A stretch of DNA of 64,000 nucleotides, taken from JAVBSX01 sp051660685 (GTDB lineage: Bacteria; Planctomycetota; Planctomycetia; Pirellulales; Thermoguttaceae). The stretch is taken from NCBI GenBank assembly GCA_051660685.1, contig JBOFQB010000068.1, positions 1 to 64,000 on the forward strand, in the 5' to 3' direction. Shown piece after piece: positions 8,938 to 18,264 of the stretch. Numbering within the stretch: position 1 is the first letter of the stretch; every line of letters begins with the position of its first letter. The position numbers and the translations under genes were made by a program. Below the pieces are notes generated by a model, which was given only the letters and a program-made list of their open reading frames with translations, had not been told where the DNA came from and ran no database searches.

Positions 8938-10422
8938 TTAGTCCAACTTGTATTCACCACGATACTTCGGCTTAATCAAGTCGGCAACGCCCGGGGTCTT
9001 CAGGTCCGCAAGGTTCGTCACCTTCAGATTCGCTGCATCCCACATGACTTTCTCGCCCTCTTTGCCCTTCTCAGATGCGGCCCAAACAGCAAGATTCCCC
9101 AAAAGAATCGTCTCCGTCAAAGGTCCACCTCGTTTCAGGAAATTCGACTTCGCAATGTTCGGGTCATTCTCTTCAACCGCTCGGAACAATTCGTACATGT
9201 TGCTGCGATCATTACCGCCCCGATCAACCACTTTGTCGTATTCAACATTGTCGATCTGGTCCATAGGACTGCCGTCTTTGTGCTGCAAGGAGAAACTGCC
9301 GCAATAATCATCACCACTATAGAAGCAGCCTTTTTCGCCGACAATCAAAACACCGCTTGCATCAACCGGCTTTTTCCAGCCCGCTTTCTCAAAAATGTCT
9401 TTCGCGGGGGTATTGCCCTTACGATCATACCAGTAAAACGGAATCGCCGGACGACTTGCGGTTGCCGGGAATTCAAAGTGAATCGTCGATTCTTCAGGAT
9501 AACTGTCAAAATCATGTCCCGAAGTCTTCGCTTGAACCGAAATCGGGTCTTTCAACTCGCAACCGTCAAACGGAACGGTCACTTGATGACACGCCATATC
9601 GCCCAACGCCCCGGTTCCGAAATCCCACCAACTTCTCCAAGAGAATGGATGATAAACACCCGGCCAGAATTCGCGTTCTTTCGCAACGCCCAACCAGAGA
9701 TTCCAGTCCACTTTGCCAAGTGATTTGACAATATCCTCTTTCTTTGCGGCAATCATTTCGTCATATTCCGCTCCTTCAATCCCCGAATTCTTGAGGTCTT
9801 CGGCAAACGCTTCAATCGTCACCTTGCGATTCGGTTTTTGCGGCCAAACAGGTCGGTTCGACCAAACGTAAACGGCTTCAAGCGGACCTAAAACGCCCGC
9901 TTTCAGTTGCGCGGTCGCCATTCTGGACGAATTCAACGCACTACCCTGGTTTCCCATCTGAGTGCAAACGCCCATTTCTTTCGCAACTTCCGCCATTTTA
10001 CGAGCTTCGTAAATGGTTCGTGTCAACGGTTTCTGTGTATAACAGCTCATTCCGGCCCGCATCGCCATTAATGTGGCAGGAGCGTGCATGTGGTCGGGGG
10101 TGCTGATTGTGCAGATTTGGGCTTTACCTTTGAAATCGTTGAGCATTTCGCGGAAATCGGGATACTCTTTCGCTTCAGGATAAGCACCTTTTGCGGCTTC
10201 GAGCCGACCCAAATCGACATCGCAAATACCAACAATGTCGCCGAATGCAGCAGCGTTTGCGGCGTCACCACCACCTTTTCCGCCGACACCGATACAGACA
10301 ACGCCGAGCTTGGAGTTCTGCATTGCGCGAACGGATCGCTGATTACCTGCTGCAACCCAGAAACCGACGCCGGTTGCCGCAGAAACTTTGAGAAAATCAC
10401 GTCGTGTTGATTTATTGGCCAT
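8938..10422 (-). CDS. Tat-exported Gfo/Idh/MocA-family oxidoreductase
   Basis: 494 residues. The N-terminus has a twin-arginine signal (STRRDFLK, then a hydrophobic stretch to about residue 33), so it is folded with its cofactor and exported. The Rossmann part has GVGGKGGGDAANAAAFG near residue 45 and VGICDVD. EKP of the family appears as TQKPLTRT, in the active-site loop after the second strand set, and the C-terminal half contains the GLYSCEFPAT-like sheet of this superfamily (WWDFGTGALGDMACHQ). Planctomycetes carry many such paralogues, whose sugar or polyol substrates are mostly unknown. None is assigned here. Confidence 0.92.
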   Translation of the reverse strand: MANKSTRRDFLKVSAATGVGFWVAAGNQRSVRAMQNSKLGVVCIGVGGKGGGDAANAAAFGDIVGICDVDLGRLEAAKGAYPEAKEYPDFREMLNDFKGKAQICTISTPDHMHAPATLMAMRAGMSCYTQKPLTRTIYEARKMAEVAKEMGVCTQMGNQGSALNSSRMATAQLKAGVLGPLEAVYVWSNRPVWPQKPNRKVTIEAFAEDLKNSGIEGAEYDEMIAAKKEDIVKSLGKVDWNLWLGVAKEREFWPGVYHPFSWRSWWDFGTGALGDMACHQVTVPFDGCELKDPISVQAKTSGHDFDSYPEESTIHFEFPATASRPAIPFYWYDRKGNTPAKDIFEKAGWKKPVDASGVLIVGEKGCFYSGDDYCGSFSLQHKDGSPMDQIDNVEYDKVVDRGGNDRSNMYELFRAVEENDPNIAKSNFLKRGGPLTETILLGNLAVWAASEKGKEGEKVMWDAANLKVTNLADLKTPGVADLIKPKYRGEYKLD

Positions 10423-10725
10423 ACTAATTCAACTCCCAGAAAAAATGGTGAATGAAAAACGGTGAAGTAAAACAGTGCGGCAGACGACCGCGAAACTGTG
10501 TAAACACCAGTCTACACAATAAGACGCCGCAAATCCACAACAGAGAACGAAAAAAATCAAAATTTTTCAAAAAATTTTCCCGATATGCCGTTTCTGCGGT
10601 TTGACCGTTCCACAACGGTCCTTTGCTCTTCCGACTGCGACCCTTGCGAATCCGATTTCCTCGCGGTATAATCGGACCTTTGTGCTGTTCAACCTTTCCG
10701 TTCCTTTTGCAGGAAATGATTCTCA
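10423..10725. other. Divergent spacer
   Basis: 303 bp between the Tat-signal oxidoreductase and pilT. I see no gene. The part near 10560 is AT-rich with AAATTTTTC words. The pilT-side promoter is listed separately; no clear minus-strand promoter was found. Confidence 0.5.
10644..10672 (+). promoter_or_regulatory. Sigma-70-type promoter before pilT
   Basis: TTGCGA at 10644-10649, a 17-bp spacer, and a perfect TATAAT at 10667-10672, followed by CGG. The start codon is 54 bp further on. It probably drives the pilT and GspE-like pair. Confidence 0.65.
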
Positions 10726-11883
10726 ATGACCGAAGTCTCAACGGATGTCAATTCAATTGCCGAACGTTTCATCAAGAAGAAAAAGGATTTTGAGATCGAC
10801 AAGTTGTTCCGCGCCCTTGTCAAACTGCAAGGGAGCGACTTGCATCTTAAAGCGGATCGTCCTCCTTATGTTCGTGTTCGAGGAGAATTAAGGGCCCTTG
10901 ATCGTCCGCCGATTGACGATCAGGAAATGACCCGAATGATTCTTGCGATTATGGACGAACGGAATCGTCGTATCCTGAATGAGACGGGGGGAGCAGACTT
11001 TGCACACATGTGTGATGTCGACGGGGTGAATTGGCGTTTTCGCGTCAATGTTCTCCAACAATTGGGTCATTTGGGAATGGTTGCCCGGCGTATTAACAAT
11101 TTCATTCCTGAGTTGGAGAAACTCCACTTACCTTCCTCGCTTTACGAGTTGTGCAAATACTCGCAAGGAATGGTTTTATTGGCCGGTATTACGGGGAGCG
11201 GAAAGAGCACGACAATTGCGTCGATGTTGAACTGGGTCAACCGGAATTATCGCAAACACATTTTGACACTTGAAGACCCGATTGAATTTTTGTTCAACGA
11301 GGAAAAATGCCTCATCAATCAGCGTGAAATTGGTCAGGATGTTGTTGATTTTTCGATTGGGATGAAACATGCGGTTCGAGAGGACCCTGATATTATGTTG
11401 GTTGGTGAAATGCGGGATCGTGAGACGTTTGAAACGGCGATTCATGCAGCCGAGACGGGGCATTTGGTGTTTGGGACGATTCACGCTTCAAGTGCCCCGA
11501 GCACGATTGGTCGTATTCTGGACCTTTTTCCAAGTGCAATGCACAAAGCCCTTCGTAGTGCATTGGCGTTTAACATGAAAGGGATTGTCGCCCAAAAACT
11601 GCTCCCTTCGATTCTCGAAGGGGTTCAACGTGTTCCAACGGTTGAGGTTATGACCTTTAATTCGACGGTTCGTAAGCTGATTTTGGAGGAGAAGGACGAA
11701 AAACTCTCGGATGCAATCCGAATTGGTGCTCAGGAAGGGATGCAGGACTTTACAATGAGTCTAAAGAGTCTGGTTCTCGCCAAAAAAATAGATCGGGCAA
11801 CCGCTTTTGAGGTTGCTCCGAACATTGAATCACTGAAAATGGCTTTGAAAGGTATTGAAGTGAAGGAACCCGGAATTCTGTAA
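10726..11883 (+). CDS. pilT: PilT/PilU-type twitching motility ATPase
   Basis: 385 residues, a cytoplasmic hexameric ATPase of the type IV pilus retraction family. The N-terminal PAS-like domain has the family strand GSDLHLKADRPPYVRVRGEL. The P-loop is intact (GITGSGKSTT from residue 154). Asp-box glutamates (LEDPIE), Walker B (DIMLVGEMRD) and His box (HLVFGTIHASSA) are all present, so it should be active. The C-terminus lacks the longer PilB/GspE zinc region. The adjacent gene encodes a degenerate relative of the assembly-type ATPases, and the pair may work together. No pilin or PilC gene is in the window. Confidence 0.93.
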   Translation: MTEVSTDVNSIAERFIKKKKDFEIDKLFRALVKLQGSDLHLKADRPPYVRVRGELRALDRPPIDDQEMTRMILAIMDERNRRILNETGGADFAHMCDVDGVNWRFRVNVLQQLGHLGMVARRINNFIPELEKLHLPSSLYELCKYSQGMVLLAGITGSGKSTTIASMLNWVNRNYRKHILTLEDPIEFLFNEEKCLINQREIGQDVVDFSIGMKHAVREDPDIMLVGEMRDRETFETAIHAAETGHLVFGTIHASSAPSTIGRILDLFPSAMHKALRSALAFNMKGIVAQKLLPSILEGVQRVPTVEVMTFNSTVRKLILEEKDEKLSDAIRIGAQEGMQDFTMSLKSLVLAKKIDRATAFEVAPNIESLKMALKGIEVKEPGIL

Positions 11884-12063
11884 AACCGAAAACCGGAAAT
11901 TTTGTGAGAGATAGGAGATCGAGATTTTGGCAAAACGGGGAACCGGGAGTCCGTTAAGACAGAATCTCGCGTGTAAGATTTTTGCTTTTTTCCAACTATT
12001 GTTGCCGGATAATCTATTTTTAGCTCATAACCGGGTTGTAACATTCATTTGTTGTTTTGCTGC

Positions 12064-14034
12064 ATGTCGATTTATCGTTGTTTCCTCATTTCCGGGCTTT
12101 TCCTGCTGATCGGTTTTCCGCTCGGTTCTCTCTCAGCACCTCATCTCAAAGCCGAAGTTCCGACGCCGATGTTCGCAACGTCCGATTTTGCAGCGACCGA
12201 TTTTGCAGCATCGGTTTTTTCAACGACAACGATTGTTGTTTCCAACGACCCAAGTGCGGCATCTGTTGCGACACCTCAACCGGAATTGGCACAACCTTTG
12301 CGGAAATATGCTCAGGACAAAAGCTCCAAACAGGGCAAAGATATACTGAAAAAAGGATGGTGGGGACCAGGAGGATACCTGAGTGTCATCAAATTGATCG
12401 CGTTCGTCCTCGTTTTCTTCGGTTGGGTCTACTCCGTCGATTGGGTCAGTCGGGACAGTGAATTGCAGAAAATCAAGGACCGTTATAACTGGATATGTTA
12501 TAACACCTTTCCCTTCATCATCGTCGGTTATATTCTTTTCAACCTGCCTATTTCCAGTTCGTTGCTTTTCTTTTTCACCTTTCCCTTGACGGTGTTACTT
12601 TGGATTGTCCCCGTCATGCTTTATGCTTCTGCTCGCAATAAACCTCTTCCGCCGTTTGAAAAAGTTCTGACCTACGATCATATCAAGTTCTGTATTGCAT
12701 CCCTTTTGGTCAAAGTCGGCATAAGAATCCGGTTGGAAAAGAAAATGACTTATCAGGTTGGTCCGCCGATTGAAATTTCCGCTTCTGGAGGAGGAATGGA
12801 CGCCGGAACACTTTCGGGTTGGACCATTCTTGCCCGAAATCATCCGGGTTTTAACCATTTCCGCAAGAATATTTTCGAATCGTTAGAACGGAAGACAGAT
12901 GCTGTTCTCTTTGAATTGCAGCAAGATCGCATGTTGGTTCGGAACCAGATCGACGGTGTTTGGTTGGATTATCCCCCGCTTGAACGGGAACAGGGAGAAC
13001 AGCTTTTTGCATCTGCCAAATTACTTGTTGGGGGAACACCTGAAGAACATGTCAAACGTCAATCGGGACAATTAACGGCCGTTCTCCGAAAGAAGAAGAA
13101 ATATCAAGCGGAACTCATTATTCAAGGAGCCGCATCTGGTGTTGAAAAAGCCCTGCTCTCCTTCGTCATTCAAAAAGTTCCGTTCGACTCTCTCGACGAC
13201 ATTGGAATGAGAGGGAAACTCCCCGAAAAAGTCAAACAATTGGTCAATCAGGAACAAGGTTTGGTCGTTTTTTCTGCGTTGCCCGCAAATGGTCTGAAAA
13301 GTACCATGAACGTCGTTTCCCGGGTCGTCGACCGCTTTACCCGCGATTTCGTCTCCGTTGAAGATGTCCAAAACCCCTATCAAGTTGTAGAAAATGTCGT
13401 TATTTCAACCTACGATTCCAAAAAAGGTGAGAATCCTATGTCCGTTTTGGGGGACGTTTTCTTCAAAGAACCTCAAATCCTCCTGTTGCGCGATATTGTC
13501 AACGTCCAGTCGCTCCAACTTTGTTGTGAAGAAATAGAGAATCACCGTCTGATTATCACGACAATTCGCTCAAAAGATGCAGCAGATGCAATTGTACGAC
13601 TTTTGGCAATGAAAATCCAACCGCAACTTTTGGTGAATACCTTGAGTGCGGTCGTTGGACAACGTTTGATCCGCAAACTTTGTGCGAACTGTAAAGAAGC
13701 GTACACCCCTCCTCCTGCAATGCTCCAACGTCTGGGATTACCCCAAGACCCGGAATTACAGTTGTTTCGCGTCCCCAGTCCTCCTGAACCGGGCGTGAAA
13801 CGCAAACCATGTCCCTATTGTAATGACATTGGTTATATTGGGCGAACAGCGATTTTTGAAATTATTGAAGTGAACGATGAAATTCGTAAGGCGGTTGTGA
13901 CCACACCTACAACAGAAGCGATTCGCAAAGCAGCTAATCAAACAGGTCAGCGCGGTTGTTTCGCCGACGGAACTGTTCTCGTTGGTCAAGGAATCACCTC
14001 TGTCGAAGAATTGGCCCGGGTTTTGAAACAGTGA
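12064..14034 (+). CDS. Membrane-anchored GspE/PilB-like protein with degenerate ATPase motifs
   Basis: 656 residues from the ATG at 12064 (MSIYRCF). An N-terminal hydrophobic signal-like segment and two further membrane regions (about residues 105-130 and 155-190) precede a GspE-like domain. The C-terminal tetracysteine pattern LCANC ... KPCPYC and the sequence GYIGRTAIFEIIEVNDEIR are typical of GspE/PilB. The catalytic motifs are altered: the P-loop position reads SALPANGLKST (residues 404-414) with a residue between G and K; Walker B reads EPQILLLRDI without the Glu of GEIRD; the His box reads TTIRSKD with Arg for His. It is probably a non-hydrolysing membrane partner of PilT-type ATPases. 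The fold is well supported; the role is inferred. Confidence 0.85.
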   Translation: MSIYRCFLISGLFLLIGFPLGSLSAPHLKAEVPTPMFATSDFAATDFAASVFSTTTIVVSNDPSAASVATPQPELAQPLRKYAQDKSSKQGKDILKKGWWGPGGYLSVIKLIAFVLVFFGWVYSVDWVSRDSELQKIKDRYNWICYNTFPFIIVGYILFNLPISSSLLFFFTFPLTVLLWIVPVMLYASARNKPLPPFEKVLTYDHIKFCIASLLVKVGIRIRLEKKMTYQVGPPIEISASGGGMDAGTLSGWTILARNHPGFNHFRKNIFESLERKTDAVLFELQQDRMLVRNQIDGVWLDYPPLEREQGEQLFASAKLLVGGTPEEHVKRQSGQLTAVLRKKKKYQAELIIQGAASGVEKALLSFVIQKVPFDSLDDIGMRGKLPEKVKQLVNQEQGLVVFSALPANGLKSTMNVVSRVVDRFTRDFVSVEDVQNPYQVVENVVISTYDSKKGENPMSVLGDVFFKEPQILLLRDIVNVQSLQLCCEEIENHRLIITTIRSKDAADAIVRLLAMKIQPQLLVNTLSAVVGQRLIRKLCANCKEAYTPPPAMLQRLGLPQDPELQLFRVPSPPEPGVKRKPCPYCNDIGYIGRTAIFEIIEVNDEIRKAVVTTPTTEAIRKAANQTGQRGCFADGTVLVGQGITSVEELARVLKQ

Positions 14035-14102
14035 GTGAGAGTCCGTACACTAGAATCCGGCTTGCGCCGGGCTAAGTAATCCCTATTCCCTATCCCTCCA
14101 AA

Positions 14103-14759
14103 ATGTCCGTTCAACTTGTTATATCCTGGATTTTTTTCGTTCTGTCGATTATCTTTGCAATCGCGGCTCCTCTGTCGCTGATTGCTTTTCGTTGGCGCGA
14201 AGGATTTTGGGGCAATCTGCTTTGCGCAATGAATATGAGTTTTGCATCCCTTTTTGCTCTCGATTATTTTGAGGTTCTTGCTGCAATGCTGACCCAACTT
14301 TGGGCTGGGGGATTATTTTTCTACGACTTCCTTTGTTTTTGGCTCATCTTTGCGTTCACCTTTTTCATTCTTAACTTGTGTACCAATCGCCTTTCTACAA
14401 TCAAAGTCCACTTCCCCGCTCTTGTTGAAAAAATCAGCAACGGTTGCTCTCTTCTTTGTATCGTTGCTATTTTTGCGTCCTCGGTTTTTTTCTCCCTCCC
14501 TTCTGCTCCTCTCCCTCCCAAAGAAGATGGAGTAGAGTCTGAAGCGAGAATGTCCGAATTCTTGGGGCTCAAAGCCCGGATTCTCTCACATGGAACGCTT
14601 GCACCTTTTTCAGGTGATTTGGAATGGACAGCAGCCGAAGATTATGTGTATGGTCAAATGGAGAAACGTTGGTTGATAAAAACAACAGCGGATAAAGAAG
14701 GAACGTTTGTCCATAGTGGAGAAACCCCTCCTGTCATTACGCAATTTAATGTGAATTAG
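14103..14759 (+). CDS. Four-helix membrane protein, CvpA-like
   Basis: 218 residues with four hydrophobic segments in the first 140 residues (about 4-30, 38-65, 68-95, 115-135), then a soluble tail of about 70 residues. The layout, and the segment FYDFLCFWLIFAFTFFI followed by a Ser/Thr-Lys-rich loop, resemble planctomycete members of the CvpA/colicin V production family. I see no stronger motif. A C-rich repeat (CCCTATTCCCTATCCC) lies just before the ATG, so no Shine-Dalgarno is visible. It probably forms an operon with the next gene, 12 bp away. Confidence 0.6.
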   Translation: MSVQLVISWIFFVLSIIFAIAAPLSLIAFRWREGFWGNLLCAMNMSFASLFALDYFEVLAAMLTQLWAGGLFFYDFLCFWLIFAFTFFILNLCTNRLSTIKVHFPALVEKISNGCSLLCIVAIFASSVFFSLPSAPLPPKEDGVESEARMSEFLGLKARILSHGTLAPFSGDLEWTAAEDYVYGQMEKRWLIKTTADKEGTFVHSGETPPVITQFNVN

Positions 14760-14771
14760 GAGTCAACTAGG

Positions 14772-15611
14772 ATGATCGCGCCCCAATCTGGAAAACCTCC
14801 TGAAATGAAAAATGCTGAAATCAACAAGGTTAAATCGTTTTTTGATAGTACCTGGGTTGCGGATATGGACGGAGATGCAGCTGAAGTGGTGTTGCGTCCC
14901 CGTTTGAGTCTTCTCGCCGTTTGGGCTTTTGTGTGCGGAATAGGAGCATTGTTTGCCCTTTTGAATGTTTATCTGCTCGTTCTCGTTCCAATCGGATTGT
15001 TGTTCGGAGTATTGGCTCACTTGCTGATTGATCGTTCCAATTATTTCGTGAAAGGGCGTTTTTTGGCCGATTGTGCAATCGTTTTTTCACTCAGCGCCGT
15101 CATTGCTGTTTTTACAGCCGATCAGTATTATGCGTATACCGTTCGTCAACAGGGGGACATTTTTTTCAAGATATGGTTTCAGGCGGTCAAGGACAAGAAT
15201 ATGCGATTGGTTTGGGAGCTGGATGCTCCGAGTTGGGAACGGAAATGGGGAGATGAAGCATCATGGTGGAGAGAGAAACTTTTCAAGCCGAAAGAAGAGA
15301 CCCTTCCTGTTTTGCAACGTTTGAACAATCCTATTTTCAAGACACTTTGGATGTTGGGAGATAGGGCGGAAATAACCCGAGTCAAAACGGTTCAGCAGAA
15401 ATTGGTCGGCGATCAAGATGTTCTTGGGAATATTTACGCGATTACCTTTCCGTCATTGAATGAAAGAAAGGAAACATTTTTTCTTTTGATCGAGGGAATA
15501 CGGGAACGGGATGAGTTGGACAAAAAAGTTTGGGGTTGGAAAATCAATGATGCTCCCCGTTTGCTCAGTCAAAAACAATTGCAACATTTTGGTATAGATA
15601 TAGGAACATAA
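14772..15611 (+). CDS. Membrane protein of unknown function
   Basis: 279 residues. The first 45 are soluble. Three membrane segments follow (about residues 52-68, 68-85 and 98-116), then a soluble domain of about 160 residues rich in Trp, Lys and Glu (WELDAPSWERKWGDEASWWREK). The soluble part reads like a small alpha/beta domain but I do not recognise it. It follows the CvpA-like gene by 12 bp and is likely co-expressed. A good ribosome site is lacking; AGGAGTCAACTAGG before the ATG is the nearest purine-rich sequence. Confidence 0.7.
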   Translation: MIAPQSGKPPEMKNAEINKVKSFFDSTWVADMDGDAAEVVLRPRLSLLAVWAFVCGIGALFALLNVYLLVLVPIGLLFGVLAHLLIDRSNYFVKGRFLADCAIVFSLSAVIAVFTADQYYAYTVRQQGDIFFKIWFQAVKDKNMRLVWELDAPSWERKWGDEASWWREKLFKPKEETLPVLQRLNNPIFKTLWMLGDRAEITRVKTVQQKLVGDQDVLGNIYAITFPSLNERKETFFLLIEGIRERDELDKKVWGWKINDAPRLLSQKQLQHFGIDIGT

Positions 15612-15714
15612 AGTTTGTTGGGATTTACAAACGGTTGATTTTGGATCAGGTAAGATCGGAAACAGCCGAAAAAGACTTTCTTTTCATTGGGTTCATTTAA
15701 CATAAAAAAGATAT

Positions 15715-16818
15715 ATGGTACATGATGTAACGTTGATAACGGGAGATGGTGTTGGTCCTGAACTGGCAGATGCGGCTCGATGTTGTATCGATGCAACGGG
15801 AGTTGATATTCGTTGGGACATTCAAGAAGCGGGAATAGACGTTATGGAACGGTTGGGAACTCCTCTTCCTGATTCGGTTCTCGAAAGTGTCCGTCGTTCA
15901 CGTTGTGCGCTCAAAGCACCGATTACAACGCCGGTTGGAACGGGGTTTCGGAGTATTAATGTTCATTTGCGACAGGAATTGGGGCTTTATGCCTGTTTAC
16001 GTCCTTGCAAGTATTATCCCGGGGTTCGGACGTATTTTACAGATCAGCCGGTTGATCTGGTTATTGTTCGTGAAAATACGGAAGATTTGTACGCCGGGAT
16101 CGAATTTGAAAAGGGAACGGAAAAAGTCAAGGAGCTGATTGAGGAAATCAATCGTTTGAGTGAGGGAAAGAAGGTCAAAACAACGGCGGAAGAAACGGGT
16201 ATTTCGATCAAACCGATTAGTGTTTCAGGGACCGAACGGATTGTCCGTTTTGCGTTTGATTACGCTGTTGAACATCATCGTCGATCTGTAACGGCCGTTC
16301 ATAAAGCCAATATCATGAAACATACGGACGGACTGTTTCTCGCAGTTGCCCAACACGTTGCGTTGGAGTATCCTCAAATCCGGTTTGAAAATCGGATCGT
16401 CGATAATATGTGTATGCAACTGGTTCAGAAACCGGAACTGTATGATGTTTTGGTTCTGCCGAATCTTTATGGAGATATTTTGAGCGATCTTGCAGCCGGA
16501 TTGGTTGGGGGTCTTGGGGTTGCTCCAGGAGCGAATATAGGACCTGGAGGAGCCGTTTTTGAAGCAACACATGGTAGTGCTCCGAAGTACAAAGGTCAGA
16601 ACAGGGTGAATCCGATTGCGCTGATTCTTTCGGGAATGTTGATGTTGCGACATTTGAACGAAGAGGAAGCGGCTGACCGTCTTGAAAAAGCGGTTGCGCA
16701 GGTGATTCAAGAGGGTCGTTGTGTAACGTATGACATGAAAGCGAACCGGAATGATCCAAGTGCGGTTGGAACCCGGGAAGTCGCTGAGGAAATTTGCCGA
16801 CTATTGAAACAGCAATGA
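15715..16818 (+). CDS. NAD-type isocitrate dehydrogenase (isocitrate/isopropylmalate family)
   Basis: 367 residues, a beta-decarboxylating dehydrogenase. Motifs visible in order: TLITGDGVGPEL near the start, LRQELGLYACLRPCKYYPGV (substrate loop), LVIVRENTEDLYAGIEFE, HKANIMKHTDGLFL, the metal-binding region NLYGDILSDLAAGLVGGLG, and EATHGSAPKYKGQNRVNP. The substrate loop LYACLRPCK is closer to mitochondrial-type NAD isocitrate dehydrogenase than to LeuB, which usually has LRP preceded by Asn. Homoisocitrate or isopropylmalate activity cannot be excluded from sequence. Its stop overlaps the panB start (ATGA). Confidence 0.87.
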   Translation: MVHDVTLITGDGVGPELADAARCCIDATGVDIRWDIQEAGIDVMERLGTPLPDSVLESVRRSRCALKAPITTPVGTGFRSINVHLRQELGLYACLRPCKYYPGVRTYFTDQPVDLVIVRENTEDLYAGIEFEKGTEKVKELIEEINRLSEGKKVKTTAEETGISIKPISVSGTERIVRFAFDYAVEHHRRSVTAVHKANIMKHTDGLFLAVAQHVALEYPQIRFENRIVDNMCMQLVQKPELYDVLVLPNLYGDILSDLAAGLVGGLGVAPGANIGPGGAVFEATHGSAPKYKGQNRVNPIALILSGMLMLRHLNEEEAADRLEKAVAQVIQEGRCVTYDMKANRNDPSAVGTREVAEEICRLLKQQ

Positions 16819-17570
16819 TGAAACTGACGGTTCCAAAATTTCGTGAACGGAAAACGCAAGGGAAGAAGATAAGCATGATAACCGCTTATGACTTTCCAAG
16901 TGCCCGGTTGGTCGATCAGGCGGGCATTGATGTTGTGTTGGTCGGGGACAGTCTCGGTAATGTTGTGCAAGGTAAACCGACGACTCTTTCTGTGACGCTT
17001 CGTGAAATCATGTATCATGCCGAAATGGTCGTCCGGGGTGTCCAACAAGCACTTGTGATTGTCGATCTGCCGTTTCCTTACGCCCAACTCGGTTCTCAAT
17101 CAGCCCTTAATGCGTCGGCACAGATTTTGAAACGAACCAATGCAGATGCGGTCAAAATTGAAGGAGGAGCGAATCGGTCCGAAGTGATTCGGGCTGTTGT
17201 TCAGGCGGGAATCCCGGTTTTGGGACATTGTGGTCTATTACCGCAAGAGGTTAAGAAACTGGGAACCTTCTCGAAACAGCGGGATCGGGACCGTCTCATC
17301 GAAGATGTCCGGGCGATTGAAGCAGCAGGAGCATTTGGGGTTGTGCTTGAATGTATTCCTGAGGACATTGCGGGAGAACTGACGGAATTGGTTGGTATTC
17401 CAACGATTGGGATTGGTTCGGGAAAACAGTGTGACGGTCAGGTTTTGGTTTTTCACGACATGTTGGGACTTGATGTCCAACCGCCTAAACACGCGAAAGT
17501 GTATGCTCCAATTGGTCAGTCCATTATCGAAGCGGTTAAGGCGTATTGTAATGAGGTTTATGACGGATAA
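16815..17570 (+). CDS. panB: 3-methyl-2-oxobutanoate hydroxymethyltransferase
   Basis: 251 residues from the ATG that overlaps the upstream stop; a second ATG follows at 16818. PanB adds a hydroxymethyl group from methylene-tetrahydrofolate to ketoisovalerate, the first pantothenate step. Diagnostic segments are ITAYDFPSARLVDQAGIDVVLVGDSLGNV, TLREIMYHAEMVVRG, VKIEGG, GHCGLLPQEV, LECIPEDIA and IGIGSGKQCDGQVLVFHDMLG, covering the Mg-binding Asp (GDSLG) and the catalytic Glu (LECIP). The Cys in GHCGLLPQ replaces the more usual Leu/Ile. No panC is nearby. Confidence 0.95.
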   Translation: MMKLTVPKFRERKTQGKKISMITAYDFPSARLVDQAGIDVVLVGDSLGNVVQGKPTTLSVTLREIMYHAEMVVRGVQQALVIVDLPFPYAQLGSQSALNASAQILKRTNADAVKIEGGANRSEVIRAVVQAGIPVLGHCGLLPQEVKKLGTFSKQRDRDRLIEDVRAIEAAGAFGVVLECIPEDIAGELTELVGIPTIGIGSGKQCDGQVLVFHDMLGLDVQPPKHAKVYAPIGQSIIEAVKAYCNEVYDG

Positions 17571-17578
17571 AAGGTTTT

Positions 17579-18202
17579 ATGACCCCAACGGACACATACA
17601 AGGGAGCAACAGAGCCGAACGATTTGGGTTGGGCGGGTTCTCCTTACGACTCCGTTTTGGCGGAATCGGATGATTCGACGTTGGTTCAGCAGATATGTCG
17701 CGGAAATGCGGATGCTTTTGAAGTTCTTGATCGACGGTATCGAAGACGTCTTTGCGCGTTTCTTTCGAGACATACTTCTTGCAACGAACATGCCGAAGAT
17801 GTTGCACAACGGACGTTGATTAAGGCGTTTGAAGCGATTAGGACGTTGCAGTCCGGGGATAAACTTGCTGCTTGGTTGTATCGGATTGCCTATCATTATG
17901 CAATTGATGATGCAAGAGCGAGGAAACCGGTTTCATTAGGCGAAGAACGAGATTTTGTTTCGCAACAGAAGGAACCGGGCGAGGTGATGATTCAGGAGGA
18001 GGAGCGGAACAATCTCTGGAACATTGCGCAAAAGCGTTTGACGGGGGATGAATATACGGCGATTTGGCTGAAATATGCTGAAAATATGCGGGTTGAGGCG
18101 ATTTGCAAGGTGATGGAACGGACATCAGGTTCAGTTCGGGTTCTTCTTTTTCGGGCGCGACAGAAATTGTACAAGGAGTTGGGCGGAGTCGAGCGGGAGT
18201 AA
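17579..18202 (+). CDS. ECF-type sigma-70 family RNA polymerase sigma factor
   Basis: 207 residues. Region 2 spans about residues 40-105 (DAFEVLDRRYRRRLCAFLSRH, then HAEDVAQRTLIKAFEAI, the core-binding and -10 recognition helices). Region 4 spans about 150-200 (LTGDEYTAIWLKYAENMRVEAICKVMERTSGSVRVLLFRARQKL), the -35 helix-turn-helix. The two are linked by a short charged loop, and the length is right for an ECF sigma. The first 35 residues are an unrelated leader. No anti-sigma gene is adjacent; the next gene is prmC, so any anti-sigma factor is elsewhere. It starts 8 bp after panB. Confidence 0.92.
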   Translation: MTPTDTYKGATEPNDLGWAGSPYDSVLAESDDSTLVQQICRGNADAFEVLDRRYRRRLCAFLSRHTSCNEHAEDVAQRTLIKAFEAIRTLQSGDKLAAWLYRIAYHYAIDDARARKPVSLGEERDFVSQQKEPGEVMIQEEERNNLWNIAQKRLTGDEYTAIWLKYAENMRVEAICKVMERTSGSVRVLLFRARQKLYKELGGVERE

Positions 18203-18264
18203 AAAACGGGCAGAACAGGAAAATAACGCGGAAATACGTTAGGAATAACGGGAGAAGAGATACA

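Noticed and set aside
12064..14034. Pseudogene of gspE
   Set aside because: The frame is intact for 656 codons, the zinc motif is conserved and the membrane segments are well formed, so it is a functional divergent protein and not a decaying gene.
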